This document shows positions 1-10,980 of a stretch of 64,000 nucleotides of DNA, in pieces. The stretch spans positions 41,673,217 to 41,737,216 of the forward strand of contig CP141139.1 of NCBI GenBank assembly GCA_035236585.1, given 5' to 3'. The number at the start of each line of letters is the position of its first letter. Within the stretch, counting starts at the first letter, position 1. Position numbers and translations under genes: made by a program. The notes under the pieces are model-generated. The model ran no database searches and had not been told where the DNA came from. It saw only the letters and a program-made list of their open reading frames with translations. Origin of the DNA: Warburgia ugandensis. Its lineage: Eukaryota; Streptophyta; Magnoliopsida; Canellales; Canellaceae.

Positions 1-1907
1 GCACTAATGGAACTAGTACTTGTATATATCTTTATTTTTTCATCATAAATTAGGTCCTCTTCACTAATTAATATTATTTAGCTGAAAAGTTTTACATCTT
101 TAACAGTAGCTGTCTAATGAGCGTGTGGAAGTCCCAGCTAACACGCCTTAATCCCTAAGGTTAATCTACAATCTCATCAATGATGATATGGAAATCAACC
201 TAGTACAAATCAAGGAGGGAGTGCTTGTCGAGGATGTTGTTGAAGTGCCACTTATGGTAGAGGACCTATTACGAGTTTACCATGAGATCAACTCGAGCAC
301 CCTCACACTATCTCCTACATAGGATATATGCACATACTTGCTTTTGAAATATTTGACATTTTCATGTTATATTTTTAGCTTATTAGTAATAATTATTTCT
401 TTTATGCAACTTCTTGAATGATAGGACTAGCTTTTTTAGGGTGAGTGTACACTACCAATTCCTTGACCTTGGCATCATTTGTGGAGTGGTGAAGCAATGG
501 CCGATAGAGAGGTGTTTTTAGGATATTTTATTAGGCTTCTTTCACTACTCTCAGGGATAAGGCTTAATAATTCTCTACAATAATGATTAAGTTCTAATTT
601 TCTCATTTTCTTGCTAACTTATTCTATATATAGGGATTGTCAACTTTAATTACAATTCATATGATTGTCTATGTAGGGCTCATTGGATGCCGCTCATTTG
701 GATGTGCGTGGTGGGCATGCTTTCTTTTTTTATTCTTATGGATTGCACATTCATCCCACCCTCATAGAAATTATAAATAAGTAAGTCTTTTTTTTCTCAT
801 TTGTTATGTGTGGATAAATATTTTCTTATTCATCTATAATGCATTTGAAATTTAAAATTGTAGAGTATGGTATGAATGGGCTAATATGACCAAGACCGTA
901 CAACCACCAAAAATCACTTGGAAGAATGTCAAGGCATAAAAAATAGTTAATTACTCTACGTTATCACTAATTAAACCTATAATATTACAAATGACATTTA
1001 TTAATTCTTTTTGTTGTCCTTGTTTCATAGTGCCCTAAATAACATTCTAATTTGGAGTGTAGGTAATATGTCATGACATGCATGAGGACCCTCATATTTG
1101 ATAGTATTCCCGTTTCCCAATTAAGAAAGGCAAGACACTTTTTACTTTTCATAATCTTATATTTTTCTATAGTTTTTTATGGAGATAGATAAAAAAATGT
1201 GACCTTAATTAAATATGTTGTATTACAGGCTACTGTGCTTTCTAAGTGGGCAAATAAGAAGAGTTACTCTAGAGTAAATTTCAATGAAATACAAATGAAA
1301 TGGGTTGAGTATTTTTGTCATTCACTTTTGTGTATTCTTTTAGTTTTATTATTTTCTTTAATATATATATATATATATTTATATTTAAGCAATAAATGAG
1401 TGGAAACTTAAAGTGTGGGAATAAATGAGTATGGATGAAGTGAATTTAGAGCTTATAGAGGAAGTGAATATGCGGAGGTCAGTTTTCAATATATTCATTG
1501 AATTATGTGACTTTTATGAGATGATTGAATGAGAGAGTTACTTAGAGTGTGAAAGTAAATGCAAATGTGTATGGATTTAGAAATGAAGTGAATGTTGATA
1601 TTATAGAGAATGCATGTGTCATAGTTTCTTTTATAAAGTATTTTCAAGATAGATGTGAATGGATAATGATGAGTTTAGATGTTTTGTACCCATTATGAAA
1701 GTGAATGTATTAGGTGTTATATTGTAAGAAGTGTTAGGTCTATCATGAAGGATGTCGATGCATGTTGTAGTAAACGTTGGTTTTTCATGCTTATAAAGAT
1801 TATTTGAAGTATCATGTATATCGAGATACATGTGGATGTTGTAGTGCATACTTTTTATTCAATGTATATAGGTGGTAGTGCTTGGATGTAAAAACTATGT
1901 ATATACA
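1..1907. other. unassigned AT-rich, transposon-like DNA
   Basis: No gene is recognised. Short protein-like stretches occur on the plus strand, the best being an open 44-codon frame at 188-322 that is rich in acidic and hydrophobic residues (includes LMVEDLLRVYHEI). It ends at a stop and has no family I can name. The frame at 1199-1399 follows a TTACAG acceptor-like sequence but runs into an AT dinucleotide tract. The stretch lies directly upstream of a CACTA-like terminus, so it may be the decayed body of that transposon. That is inference from position only. Confidence 0.3.
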
Positions 1908-2200
1908 CTTTTGAAGTTGTTTAGTATAAGCAACTTAAAAATTCACAACTTTGAAGTCATTTAGGATAAGTGACTTCAAAAGTCCAATGCTTTTAAAGTC
2001 GCTTAGGATAAACAACTTCAAAAGCTTGCTACTTTTGAAGTCGTTTGTTTAAGAGACTTCAAAGGTAATTGATTTTTAAAGTTATTACCTAAACAACTTT
2101 AAAAGTTATTGATTTTCCAAGTTGGCTTGATAAAAGTCATTTATTAAGTGACTTCTATTATGAATTTTAATAGACTTTAAAATCCCCTTGTGAAGTAGTG
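1908..2200. mobile_element. CACTA-like subterminal repeat block and terminus
   Basis: Six imperfect copies of a roughly 36-bp near-palindrome lie in a row, starting at about 1908, 1947, 1988, 2030, 2069 and 2112. Each has the shape TTTGAAGTC, a TTTAGGATAAG-like centre, then GACTTCAAA. Clusters of short direct and inverted subterminal repeats are typical of plant En/Spm (CACTA) transposons. The block ends with ...CCCCTTGTGAAGTAGTG; its reverse complement starts CACTACTTCACAAGG, as a CACTA terminus should. The following AAG (2201-2203) could be one half of a 3-bp target duplication. The other terminus is outside the window or lost, so the call rests on one end. Confidence 0.5.
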
Positions 2201-3050
2201 AAGCCCTTAAATCCCTATGTTATCTCTAGTGGGCGAGTTAGGCCTCGTGAGGGTTTGCAGTGGATATACTCACAAAATTCCCCAATGTTGAATCCTAGTT
2301 TTATCTCAGAGAATCCTCATCTATTAATAATTTGCTACTTTTTCATAACTTAATAGAGAGGATTAGTACTTTTACAAATCATACACATGATAAAGACATT
2401 TGATTCTATTTATTGCTATTAGTGCATGTGTGTGTGCAGCCACATAAGTCCTTACTTCTAATTGGATATGCTCAAATTCCATTGAAAGTATGTTTTAACC
2501 TCAAATGATCTCAGGTATGCTCTTAGAAATTAAGTTTTTAGATAAGGGGTCAAACATATTTCTCTCAAGCTAATGGTCCACATAAAAATTTTAAGTACTA
2601 AAGAGACAAAGGAAAGTGATTATGAAGAGTGGATGTTACTACCAAGAATAGTAGGGGTCTTTTACTTCAATTTCTTCTTTTATTTCCTCTTTAAAGCTAT
2701 CTTCCACCTAATATCAATAGGACTTTTTTATTGTTGGAAAATTATTCTTTGACTTTGTTGAAGTGAATTTGCTTTTTATTCTTGTCTTTAAAAGATTTTT
2801 CTCTTGGTTAGATTGATACTTCTTTCTTTTTCTTTTAACTTATTTTAAAGAAAGACTTCTAATTTTTCTCACTTCTTTGACTTTTTTGTCCTCTTTTGAG
2901 CTTATCTACTAACTCTACACATTTTGAAAATGGATAATGGTTATTTATTTTCCTAGCTTGTTTGAGTTAATGTAAATGGGATTAAGAAGGAAAGGCTTAA
3001 TAGTAGTTGGCTCAAAGGGCCAACTAGTGGTATAATATATTGGCTAGGTT
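2201..3050 (-). repeat. 3' LTR of the Athila-like element
   Basis: Aligns by eye with 15220-16225 through a series of shared blocks: AAGCCCTTAAA at the left end, GTGAGGGTTTG-like, GGGGTCAAACA, pyrimidine tracts, and GGCTCAAAGG followed by AACTAGTGGTA near 3000. The copies are strongly diverged, with indels. The left edge abuts the CACTA-like terminus, so the true LTR edge may be truncated. The right edge is set where similarity fades and is uncertain by some tens of bases. Confidence 0.65.
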
Positions 3051-3654
3051 CTATGTCTCTAAACTAAACAAGGATGGCCTATATCATTCCCTTGATTTCC
3101 AAAAGCTTTCAAGATTCGATAAATTTTCTGGAAAGAAAGTTATTACTTCTATTTATTCTTGATACTTAACTAAAATGTGGATAATAAGATCACATTAAGT
3201 TGTGTACACTGAAGAAACTGTGGAATTACTTGTAACTCTCTGAAAAGAAAGATAGTCTCTAAACTCACTAGGTTATAGATCTCATTAATTTTCCTCAGGG
3301 TCGCTAAGTTGTACTTATCTATTTGTCTTGACTTTGTGCTGTGTGTAATTCTTTTTCAAGAATTAACATTCATAAAATGCTTCAACACATGAGTAACATG
3401 CAAAACTAGACATATACACTTCTTTTAAGAGGTGAAAATAATAGAATTACTAAATTTTGAACATCCAGTTCTCATCATACTAAGGGAAATTTTTTGCAAA
3501 ATCTTTTTCTTTAAAAAATTCAAGAAAATTGAAGACAAACCAAGACCTCTATGTGTATCTACACCCCCAACATAAATGAAAAATTATCCTTAATGTTTGA
3601 AAACATAGGACTATATATGAAAAGGGAAAGATGTGGAAATTTGAGTTTTGAATA
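3051..3654 (-). other. non-coding 3' region of the Athila-like element
   Basis: Lies between the integrase relic and the 3' LTR. No coding signal is seen. On the minus strand, at about 3655-3705, there is a GGAAGGCAACCCAA-type motif. A very similar TTGGGAGGCAACCCA motif is familiar from the post-integrase region of Athila-type elements, and its presence supports the lineage call. Athila elements often carry an extra frame here; none survives. Confidence 0.5.
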
Positions 3655-4490
3655 ACAATTGGGTTGCCTTCCAAGTAGAATTAAGTTTTACATCTTTAGC
3701 TAAACGCAATGATGAGTGCATGTATAATGATCTGCAAGGGTTCCAATAGGAGTTGTATAGGCTGTACAATAATCCCACAAAGCATCATTAAGTCTCTTAA
3801 ACTAGTCTTTCCTGCTTAGATTGACTGCCTTATTTAAAATGCATTTGATCTCCCTATTAAATACCTCTACTTGGCCACCAATCTAAGGATGATATATCAT
3901 ATGGTTGGTACCATACTTTTTCATTAAATTCTCAAACTGTTTATTATAAAATTTTTCCCCCATCACTTATTATGAGCCATGGAGTACCAAACCCTACAAA
4001 AATATTTCCTTTTAAAAGTTTTACCACAATCTTGTGGTCATTGGTTTTACACGGTACAACCTCCACCCACTTGGACACATAGTCCACTCCCACTAGGATT
4101 TATAAGTTCCCAAAAGAATTAGTAAAGGGTCCCATGAAATCTATGCCCCAAACATTGAATGGCTCTATAATAAGGATTTGATTTAAAGGTATCATGTGTT
4201 TCCTAACTAGACTACCTAATTTTTGACACATCACACATGCTGTGAAGTAAGCATGTGCATCATTAAATATGGTGGGCCAACAAAAACCACACAGCAAAAT
4301 TTTTGGATTCTCGAGTTAAAATGGTCCCACACGATCATGATGGAAGGAGATTATTTAACTGTGCTCACTATCTGGTACGCATCTCCTAATCACCAAATTA
4401 GGATAGTACTTGAATAAGTATGAATCGTACCAAGTAAAGTATTTTACCTCAATCAAAGATCTCTTTTTATCTTGTTTGGTCCAATGATTA
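3655..4490 (-). pseudogene. integrase relic (Athila-like pol)
   Basis: Read on the minus strand, this keeps integrase landmarks in order: a degenerate zinc-binding region ending in CVMCQK (about 4230), then the core start NVWGIDFMGPF with the first catalytic Asp (about 4125), then [28 protein letters not shown] with the second catalytic Asp (about 3970), and GGQVEVFNREIK containing the catalytic Glu (about 3870). It ends in a RKDxFKRLNDALW-like stretch (about 3800). The longest open piece is 4100-4297. Several in-frame stops and at least one frameshift make it non-functional. An integrase would insert the element cDNA into chromosomal DNA. Confidence 0.9.
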
Positions 4491-5026
4491 GGCATTTGTT
4501 CTGTAACAAGATATGACTATATCTCCAACCCAAGGCAATAGGAAAATATGCAATAATTGTTCATTCAGGAAGGATCCAGTTATAGGCACATGATCTCTAG
4601 TGTGCTCCTCCACCAATTTGAATAAGTGGTCTACTACGACATCCTTAGAACCATTCTTATCCTGAATTTTCAATTCAAACTCTTATAGCAAGAGTATCTA
4701 ATGGATTATCCTAGGTTCCACATCCTTTTTACAAAGAAGAACTTTAAAGGTGTGTGATCTTAGTATACTATAACTTTGGACCCTAACAAGTAAGATTTAA
4801 ACTTATCCAAAACAAAGACTACACCTAACAGCTCTTTTTTCTATAGTCGAATAGTTGAGTTGTGCATCATTTAGTATTTTAGTAGCATAATATATCATGT
4901 GGGAAATTTTATCAATGAGCTGCCACAAAATAGCTCTAGTGGCATAATCTTATGTATCACATATTATCTCAAAAGGTGCTCTACAGTTAGGTGGTCAGAT
5001 AATGAGTGCAGAAGTCAACTCGGCCT
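4491..5026 (-). pseudogene. RNase H relic (Athila-like pol)
   Basis: Minus-strand translation gives the gypsy RNase H pattern: FEIICDT (first acidic residue, about 4955), MIYYATKILNDAQLNYSTIEK (Glu region, about 4850), then FKVLLCKKDVEPRIIH (about 4720) and KDVVVDHLFKLV (about 4620), matching the VVADHLSRL ending of the family. Stops interrupt the middle. The open piece at 4488-4673 is the C-terminal part. It directly follows the RT relic in the same order as in intact elements. Confidence 0.85.
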
Positions 5027-5960
5027 TCACTGCTCAAATGCATTCTTACAACTATCATCGAAGTCATAAATGGCCTCCTTTGCAAGTAGATTATACTGAG
5101 GCTTGGTAATTTTGTTAAAAGCATTGATGAGTCTTCTATAAAAGCCTGCATGTCTTAAAAAAGAGCAAATTTCCTTCACAGTCCTTGGCGGAGGAAGGTT
5201 GGCTATTAAATCCACTTTTGCCTTATCGACTTCTATCTCATTAGGTGATATAATGTGGCTTAAAACTATACCACTTTATACCAAAAAATGACACTTTTCC
5301 CAATTAAATACTAAGTTTTTCTCCTGACACCTTGCAAGAACTAACTTTAAGAGGTGTAGGAACTCATTAAAAGATGATCCAAATACTAAGAAGTCATCTA
5401 TGATTACCTCTAGAAACCTTTCTACCATATTAGAAAAGATGCTAAATATACACCATTGAAATGTAGCAGGAGAAATGCAAAAACCAAAAGACATACATCA
5501 ATAAGCAAAGGTTCCAAAAGGACAAGTGAAGGTAGTCTTCTCCTAATCTTAGGGTGCTATAGGAATCTGGTTGTAATCAAAACATCCATATAGAAAGCAG
5601 TAATAACTAGGTCCATCCAACCTCTTTAGCATTTGGTTAATAAAAGGAGGAAAGTGTTCCTTTCTCATGATCATGATCAATTGCCGGTAATCAATGCAAA
5701 CTCTCCCTTTGGTGATCATGCAAGAGGTTGCTAACTCATTCTCCTCATTTTTACTACCATGATCCCGAATTTCTTGAGTGCAACCTGAATAGGGCTGACT
5801 AGAGTGCTATCAAAGATAGGGTATATGTTGTCAACATCTAAAATCTTTAAGACTTCATCTCTAACCACGTTTTTACCATAGGGATTTAGTCATCTTTGGG
5901 TTTCCCTAAAAGGTTTTACATTTTCTTCTAGGTGTATCCATGCATGCATACAGCTGGACT
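5027..5960 (-). pseudogene. reverse transcriptase relic (Athila-like pol)
   Basis: Minus-strand RT motifs appear in order: RDEVLKILDVDNIYPI (about 5850), a badly broken fingers/palm stretch ending PDSYSTL (about 5570), MSFGFCISPATFQ (about 5490), the catalytic box changed to IIDDFLVFG (5395-5420; the family usually has MDDFSVFG), NLVFNWEKCHF (about 5300), and the thumb/connection LPPPRTVKEICSFLRHAGFYRRL (5120-5200). Open pieces are 5276-5494 and 5027-5215. Many stops lie between 5500 and 5900, so it is a dead copy. Confidence 0.9.
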
Positions 5961-6239
5961 AATCCCTTTTATGTTTACGATGGTCCACTATAGAGTAGTA
6001 TTATGTTCCTTAAGAACATTAAGAAGTTTTCCTTCATGTTCCTTGTCTAGATCTAATACTATTGCCATAGGTAAGTCATCTGGTTCTAGTTAGGAATATT
6101 TTAGATTGTTTAGCAAGGGTTTAAGGGCCAAAGAAGGTGGTTGCTCTATAGAGGGTATGGGGACAAACTCTAAAGGAGGGAGTGGCTCTAGCTATGGGCT
6201 ACACATGGAGGTACCATAATTGGAGTAGCCTTTAGAAGG

Positions 6240-6760
6240 CAATTTACCTCTTCAATAAACTTTTCTAAATCAAAATCTTTATTAAAATGCACGAGACAAG
6301 CCTATAGTGGGTCAGAGATGGAAGATGGTTGATGAATGTTTTGAATTAGACTCTTGACTAAATTCATTCCACAAGAAAATTCGAGGTCTAAATGTTGTTG
6401 ATAGGAATTAAAGACATTAAGCTTGACTTTTATGTTGTTGAATAATAGTTTCATTACACCATTCCTATAGTTAATAATGGCATTGGACGTCACTAGGAAT
6501 GGACGTCTAAGTATGACCAGAATCTAACTACTAAGATTAGATATAGTTTGGGTATCTAGTAAAATAAAATCAACTTGGTCATAAAACTGGTCCACCTATA
6601 TCAACACATCTTCAGCCAAACCATGGGATATCTTAACAAATCTATCAACTAATTACAGGGTGGTAGTGGTTGGTTTTAACTTACCGAGTCTTAGCTACTC
6701 AAGGATAGAGTATGGCAACAAGCTAATGCTAGCCCCTAGGTTATGTAGTGCCCTATATAT
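6240..6760 (-). pseudogene. aspartic protease region relic (Athila-like)
   Basis: The minus strand reads LHNLGASISLLPYSI (about 6740), in which GAS sits where retroviral-type proteases carry DSGA/DLGA, so the catalytic Asp appears replaced by Asn. It continues with SNLSSQ...ILRRPFLVTSNAIINYRNG (about 6500-6440) and VMKLLFNNIKVKLNVFN. The last part matches the GRPFLATSNALINCRNG block of plant gypsy proteins. The open piece is 6302-6493. Position between gag and RT agrees with the family order. Confidence 0.75.
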
Positions 6761-8560
6761 GACATGGTCTCCAATAATGTAGGAAATGGCAGGACACCCA
6801 AGGTCTATAAACTTTGGTGGGGCCTCATGCTATATCAAAGAACTCACTTGCTCTATGAGGAAAGCCTTTTTCTAGACAATAAGCTTTCTTTTTCTAGTTC
6901 AGAGCTCTTTCAAGAACTTGCAATAGGTGGGGACATCTTTAATTGCATTAGGCAATGGAATATTAATTTGGACATGTTCAAATACATCCATTAACTCATT
7001 GAAGTTTGTTCCCTTTCTAGCCTTGGTTAGTAACTGAGGAAATGGGGCTTTAAGCACATAGGGTGCCTTCACTATAGGTTTTACAAGGGTTTTCTATCTT
7101 TTCTCTTTCTCCTAGATTTTGGTTGCCTCCTTTTTCTCTCCATTTTCCTTAGCCTGCCCTACCTTGTTGCCAATTTGATGACCACTCCTAAGGGTGGTTA
7201 TAGACTTGGCATCCTCATGAGGGTTAAGGTTTTGAGAACTTGACCCTATCTCAAATTGGCCCTTAAGGTTAAGGATGGGCTGACTAGGGAACTCACCCTT
7301 TCCTCTATCATGTAGTGCATCTAACATTTGGCTTACCTACATCTCTAACATGGGTATGGCTTGAAAGTTCACATGGACTAAATATCTATTATCTTTTTGC
7401 AATTGGTGTAAGGCCTTTTGAGTGTCTTCATTTTCCTTTAATGATCTTATAAGAAGGGTCTGAATGGTTTCCTTAAAAGATGGTCTCTTTTGTTGTTGAG
7501 GTTGCTTAAAACTAGGTGGGTGCTAGGGAACTATAGCTCTAGGAATGTTCTAGGTAGGGGGTTCACAAATCATCCCCATGGTAGTTATTCTTTGACCATC
7601 CAAGGTTGAAGGTCTCAGACTATGGGATGTTGCTAGGATTGCAATATGCATTCACTTGTTTAACTGGATAATTGCTAAGCACTTTATTTGATGGACAAGA
7701 CATAGTCATATGGGCAAGGCTGGAATAGATAGAACAAACCTCTTGTGGATGTTTAATAGATGTCGTAGCCATTGAAGCTTGTCTGCTCTTCCTTCGCACT
7801 TGTCCATTCTCTTTAGTACGGAGATGAGTTTATGGGAAATATTAGTATGCATTTCTATCTCATAGATATCCCCTTTCTTGGTAGGCTGGTTTGTTCTCTC
7901 TCTTCTATTTAAATAATCTCATTGTTGTGAATTATTTGCCAATGTCTAAAAAAACTCCCAGGCCTCACTCTCATCTTTTAACATGAGGGCCTCACCACTT
8001 GCTGCATCTACCATTTGTCAATTTTGCAGCATCAATGCTTCATAAATGTATTAAACCTATTGTCATTTCTCAAATCCATGATGAGGGCATTTTTGTAGTA
8101 GTTCATTCCATCATTCCCAATGTTCGTAATATTGTTCATCATCCATTTGTTGGAAATTGATAATTTCAGGACAAAGGGCATTTGTTTTGTGAATGAGGAA
8201 GAATTTGTTCAAATTTTTTTTAGACAATTGGTCCCATGTAATAATGGAAGCTACTTCTAAGAAATATGCCATGATTTGGCTTTATCCTTGAGTAAGAATG
8301 GGAATAGCCTAAGCTTAATAGCATCTTCCAAAAAATTTTGAAACCAAAATGTGGCTCAAATATCAAGGAACACCTTGATATGTAGGTAAGGGTCTTCTCG
8401 ATCTCAACCATAAAAGGTATGGAGTAATTGGATGACTCCTAGCTTTAACTCAAAGTGGTCTACATTTATAATAAGTAAAGCTATGCAAGATGAGGTGTTG
8501 AGTTATAGAGGCAGATAAAAATCTTTAATAGCTTTGCGATCAACTTTTATTGGTGGTTCG
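6761..8560 (-). pseudogene. gag relic and gag-pol linker (Athila-like)
   Basis: Minus-strand pieces match plant gypsy gag: EVASIITWDQLSKKNLNKFF (about 8250-8190), NFQQMDDEQYYEHWE (about 8120), CPHHGFEK (about 8080), YIYEALM...MVDAASGEALMLK (about 8050-7970). These follow the retrotransposon gag pattern of FYxRFKxL, CPHHxI and IDAASGGAL. Downstream, 7112-7327 is open and carries SITTLRSGHQIGNK, the linker seen between gag and protease. Stops and frameshifts are scattered throughout. A CCHC knuckle is not clearly visible. Confidence 0.8.
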
Positions 8561-8639
8561 GCCATTGGGACAAGAACTTGGTTTCCTTCTCCTTGTCTAA
8601 GGTTGCACTGAATATCTGAGTCGAAAGGTGCTAACTCTA

Positions 8640-9430
8640 AATTTTGAGATCAACTCCCTTGGATAATCTATTCTAATATAAATGTCCTAATCTATATGTT
8701 GACTCTAACTCTACGTGATAGGCGTCAAATCATACCAATCACTAATCAACCAATATCATGATTATCTTTCTTAGTGTATAGGTGGTAGCTTCTTAGACCT
8801 AGATCAAGACAGCTTCTTTTTTCCAAATTTGACGACTACATACCAGTTAGGTTCTTCTAGAAAGTGGTTAATACAATCCTCCTGTCAGGAGGTGTTTAGA
8901 CCCCAACCAAAGTTAACAGAAGGTGTGGAAAAATCACTTGGATTTTAAGACACACATTATAATCACAATGCTCAGAAGCCATTGGAGTGACAATAGATTG
9001 TGTCCTTCTAAAAGGGTCATATGAGCTCAATACCCTACATCTCTTTCTACTTGATTTTAGAATTAAAGTTCAAGGGTTAGGATCAAGACATACAAGGATG
9101 TTGATTGATTCCTTGGTGGCCCAAGGAGTTGTTGATTAAATCAAGTCCTTATCTTATAAGGTTCATGTGAGGCCCTTACTAGCATTATTTCCATTCCACC
9201 ATAATGTTGTAAATATGCAATACAAGACAAAATCAAACTAATGCATCCTATATTCTATCCAACCAAAGTTAGATAGGTGCTTTCTAATGCAACAATTAAA
9301 GTGAATGAACCTAATCAATATGATTTATTCTACTATCCAAATGCAATTGTACACTAAAGATAAATTATCCTAGAAATTAAAATTAGGGTGAGGATTGCTC
9401 AGAGTGAGTGGTTAGATGATGATCAAGTGT
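8640..9430 (-). repeat. leader segment homologous to the Tekay-like LTRs of this window
   Basis: This part of the Athila-like leader is collinear with LTR C at about 50500-51200 and its copies A, B and E. Shared blocks in order are GGTAGCTT (8775 vs 50639), CAATCCTC..TGT.AGGAGG (8874 vs 50733) and GGCCCAAGGA/GGGCCAAGGA (9118 vs 50987). A 42-base core from about 8861 differs from copy C at five positions. The segment may be an old LTR fragment inserted in the leader, or a cis module shared between lineages. No coding signal is seen. Confidence 0.6.
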
Positions 9431-9664
9431 GGGCTATCATATTCCACACTTTCTAATTTTATGACTTTCTTAAACTAAGGACTTTACTAAAGTGAAAACT
9501 TTTAAAAATGAAAATTAGCAACTTTCTTAAATTATCTTTCCTAAGCATGAAAGTAAGAAACTAATCTAAGGAAACATACATTAAAAAAATACTTTCCTAA
9601 TCATGCTACATCTAGAGAATGCAAATAAACTCATGGAATTGAAAATTTAACAACTAACAACAAT

Positions 9665-10980
9665 GCAACAACATGCTAACAACTAATTAAGAACAACAAT
9701 CAACCACTAACTAAACTAGTTTTCCTAACATGAATGAATGCAATTAACTTTGGAATTCAATTACTCACAAATCACTCAAAACCATGCATACCACTTATGG
9801 ACAGCATGGATGATTTCACCATGATTTGAGAATTGTGTTCCATGCTTAATTAAATAAGTAATGAATCTAATGAACTATGGATGGGCAACCAACCTTTCAA
9901 ACCTTTCAAAAACGTGGTTCAACCTTTGAATTGGATGCATGATTCCATTAGGTTTTTGGGTTGGTTTCATTAAAACCAATAATCTTATAGTACACATCCA
10001 ACAATAGAATCAACTATGTAAACAAATCAACCTATCTAGCATTCATCAATTAAAGGTATTTTATTAATCATCAAAGATTTGCATAAAATTGATTACATGA
10101 AGGATGAGTTCCACTTTTGATGAGAAAACATCACACTTTCTCCCAAGTTAAATGAAAACTAGATAATAAAGATGATTCCTCCTCCAACAAACTTGAGATT
10201 CAATGGAAAATGTTATGGAATAATAAGGCAACAACCAATGTAAACTAGAGAAAAAATGCTGGAATTCAAGTAACTTAAAAGAGAACTCAAAGGCAATGAA
10301 AGCAAAGGGAAAGATTAGATTCAAGGTGACTTCCCTTGGCTATCACTTCAAGGGAAAAACCATCCTTGAATCTAAGTATTTAGGCAAATAAAAATCAAGG
10401 AAAACAAAGCACAAACTAACATGAAAGTACTAAGATCAAACAAGGGAGTAAAATGAACTAAAATTTGAAAGATAAATCATCATGAACTAGGTGTGGAACA
10501 CTTAAAGAAATGCCTCACACCTTAGGAAAAGAGTAGCAGCTACACATGAAGTTGAATTCCAAAGTAAAAGAGAGAATGAGAGGTTTGGAATAGGATGTCT
10601 CCTTCCCCAATGGAGGACGTGTCTTTTTCCTTAAAGAAAAGGTGTCCTCCTAGCTTAGGTCTATGCTGGATTTTATAGTTTTTTTCCTAATTTTCCTAGG
10701 GGGGCTCTCATAAAAAGTTGTGGTGGGGATGAAAACATGCAATTTTGGATGGCTAAGATGGTAGGTAAGCTAGGGTTTAAAAAGAGGAAAGTGGGTGAGA
10801 GGGTGGCTGCCCTTTGGAGGTGGAGTTGGTGGGAGGCACCACCTTTTTGGTAAGGGGCATCTCACCCTTCAAAAATACTTGAATACCCTACAAGTTAGGA
10901 AGTTAGGTGGTTGGTTGAGGTAGGAATGAGATAGGAAGAAGGAAAGAAGGTGAACAAAAAGTGGGAGGAACAACAATAAT
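9665..10980. repeat. tandem duplication in Athila-like leader, copy 1
   Basis: Begins GCAACAACATGCTAACAACT and is followed at once by a second diverged copy, giving a period of 1316 bp. Shared blocks run through the whole unit: AACTATGGATGGGCAACCAA, ACATGAAGGATGAGTTCCAC, the hairpin at 10315-10375, and GAAGGAAAGAAGGTGA near the end. No open frame is conserved between copies, so it is probably untranslated leader. Confidence 0.8.
10315..10375. repeat. nested hairpin in leader, copy 1
   Basis: Outer arms TTAGATTCAAGG (10315-10326) and CCTTGAATCTAA (10364-10375) are perfect reverse complements. Inner arms TTCCCTTG (10331-10338) and CAAGGGAA (10349-10356) form a second perfect stem. The same structure is kept in the second leader copy. 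Confidence 0.85.
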
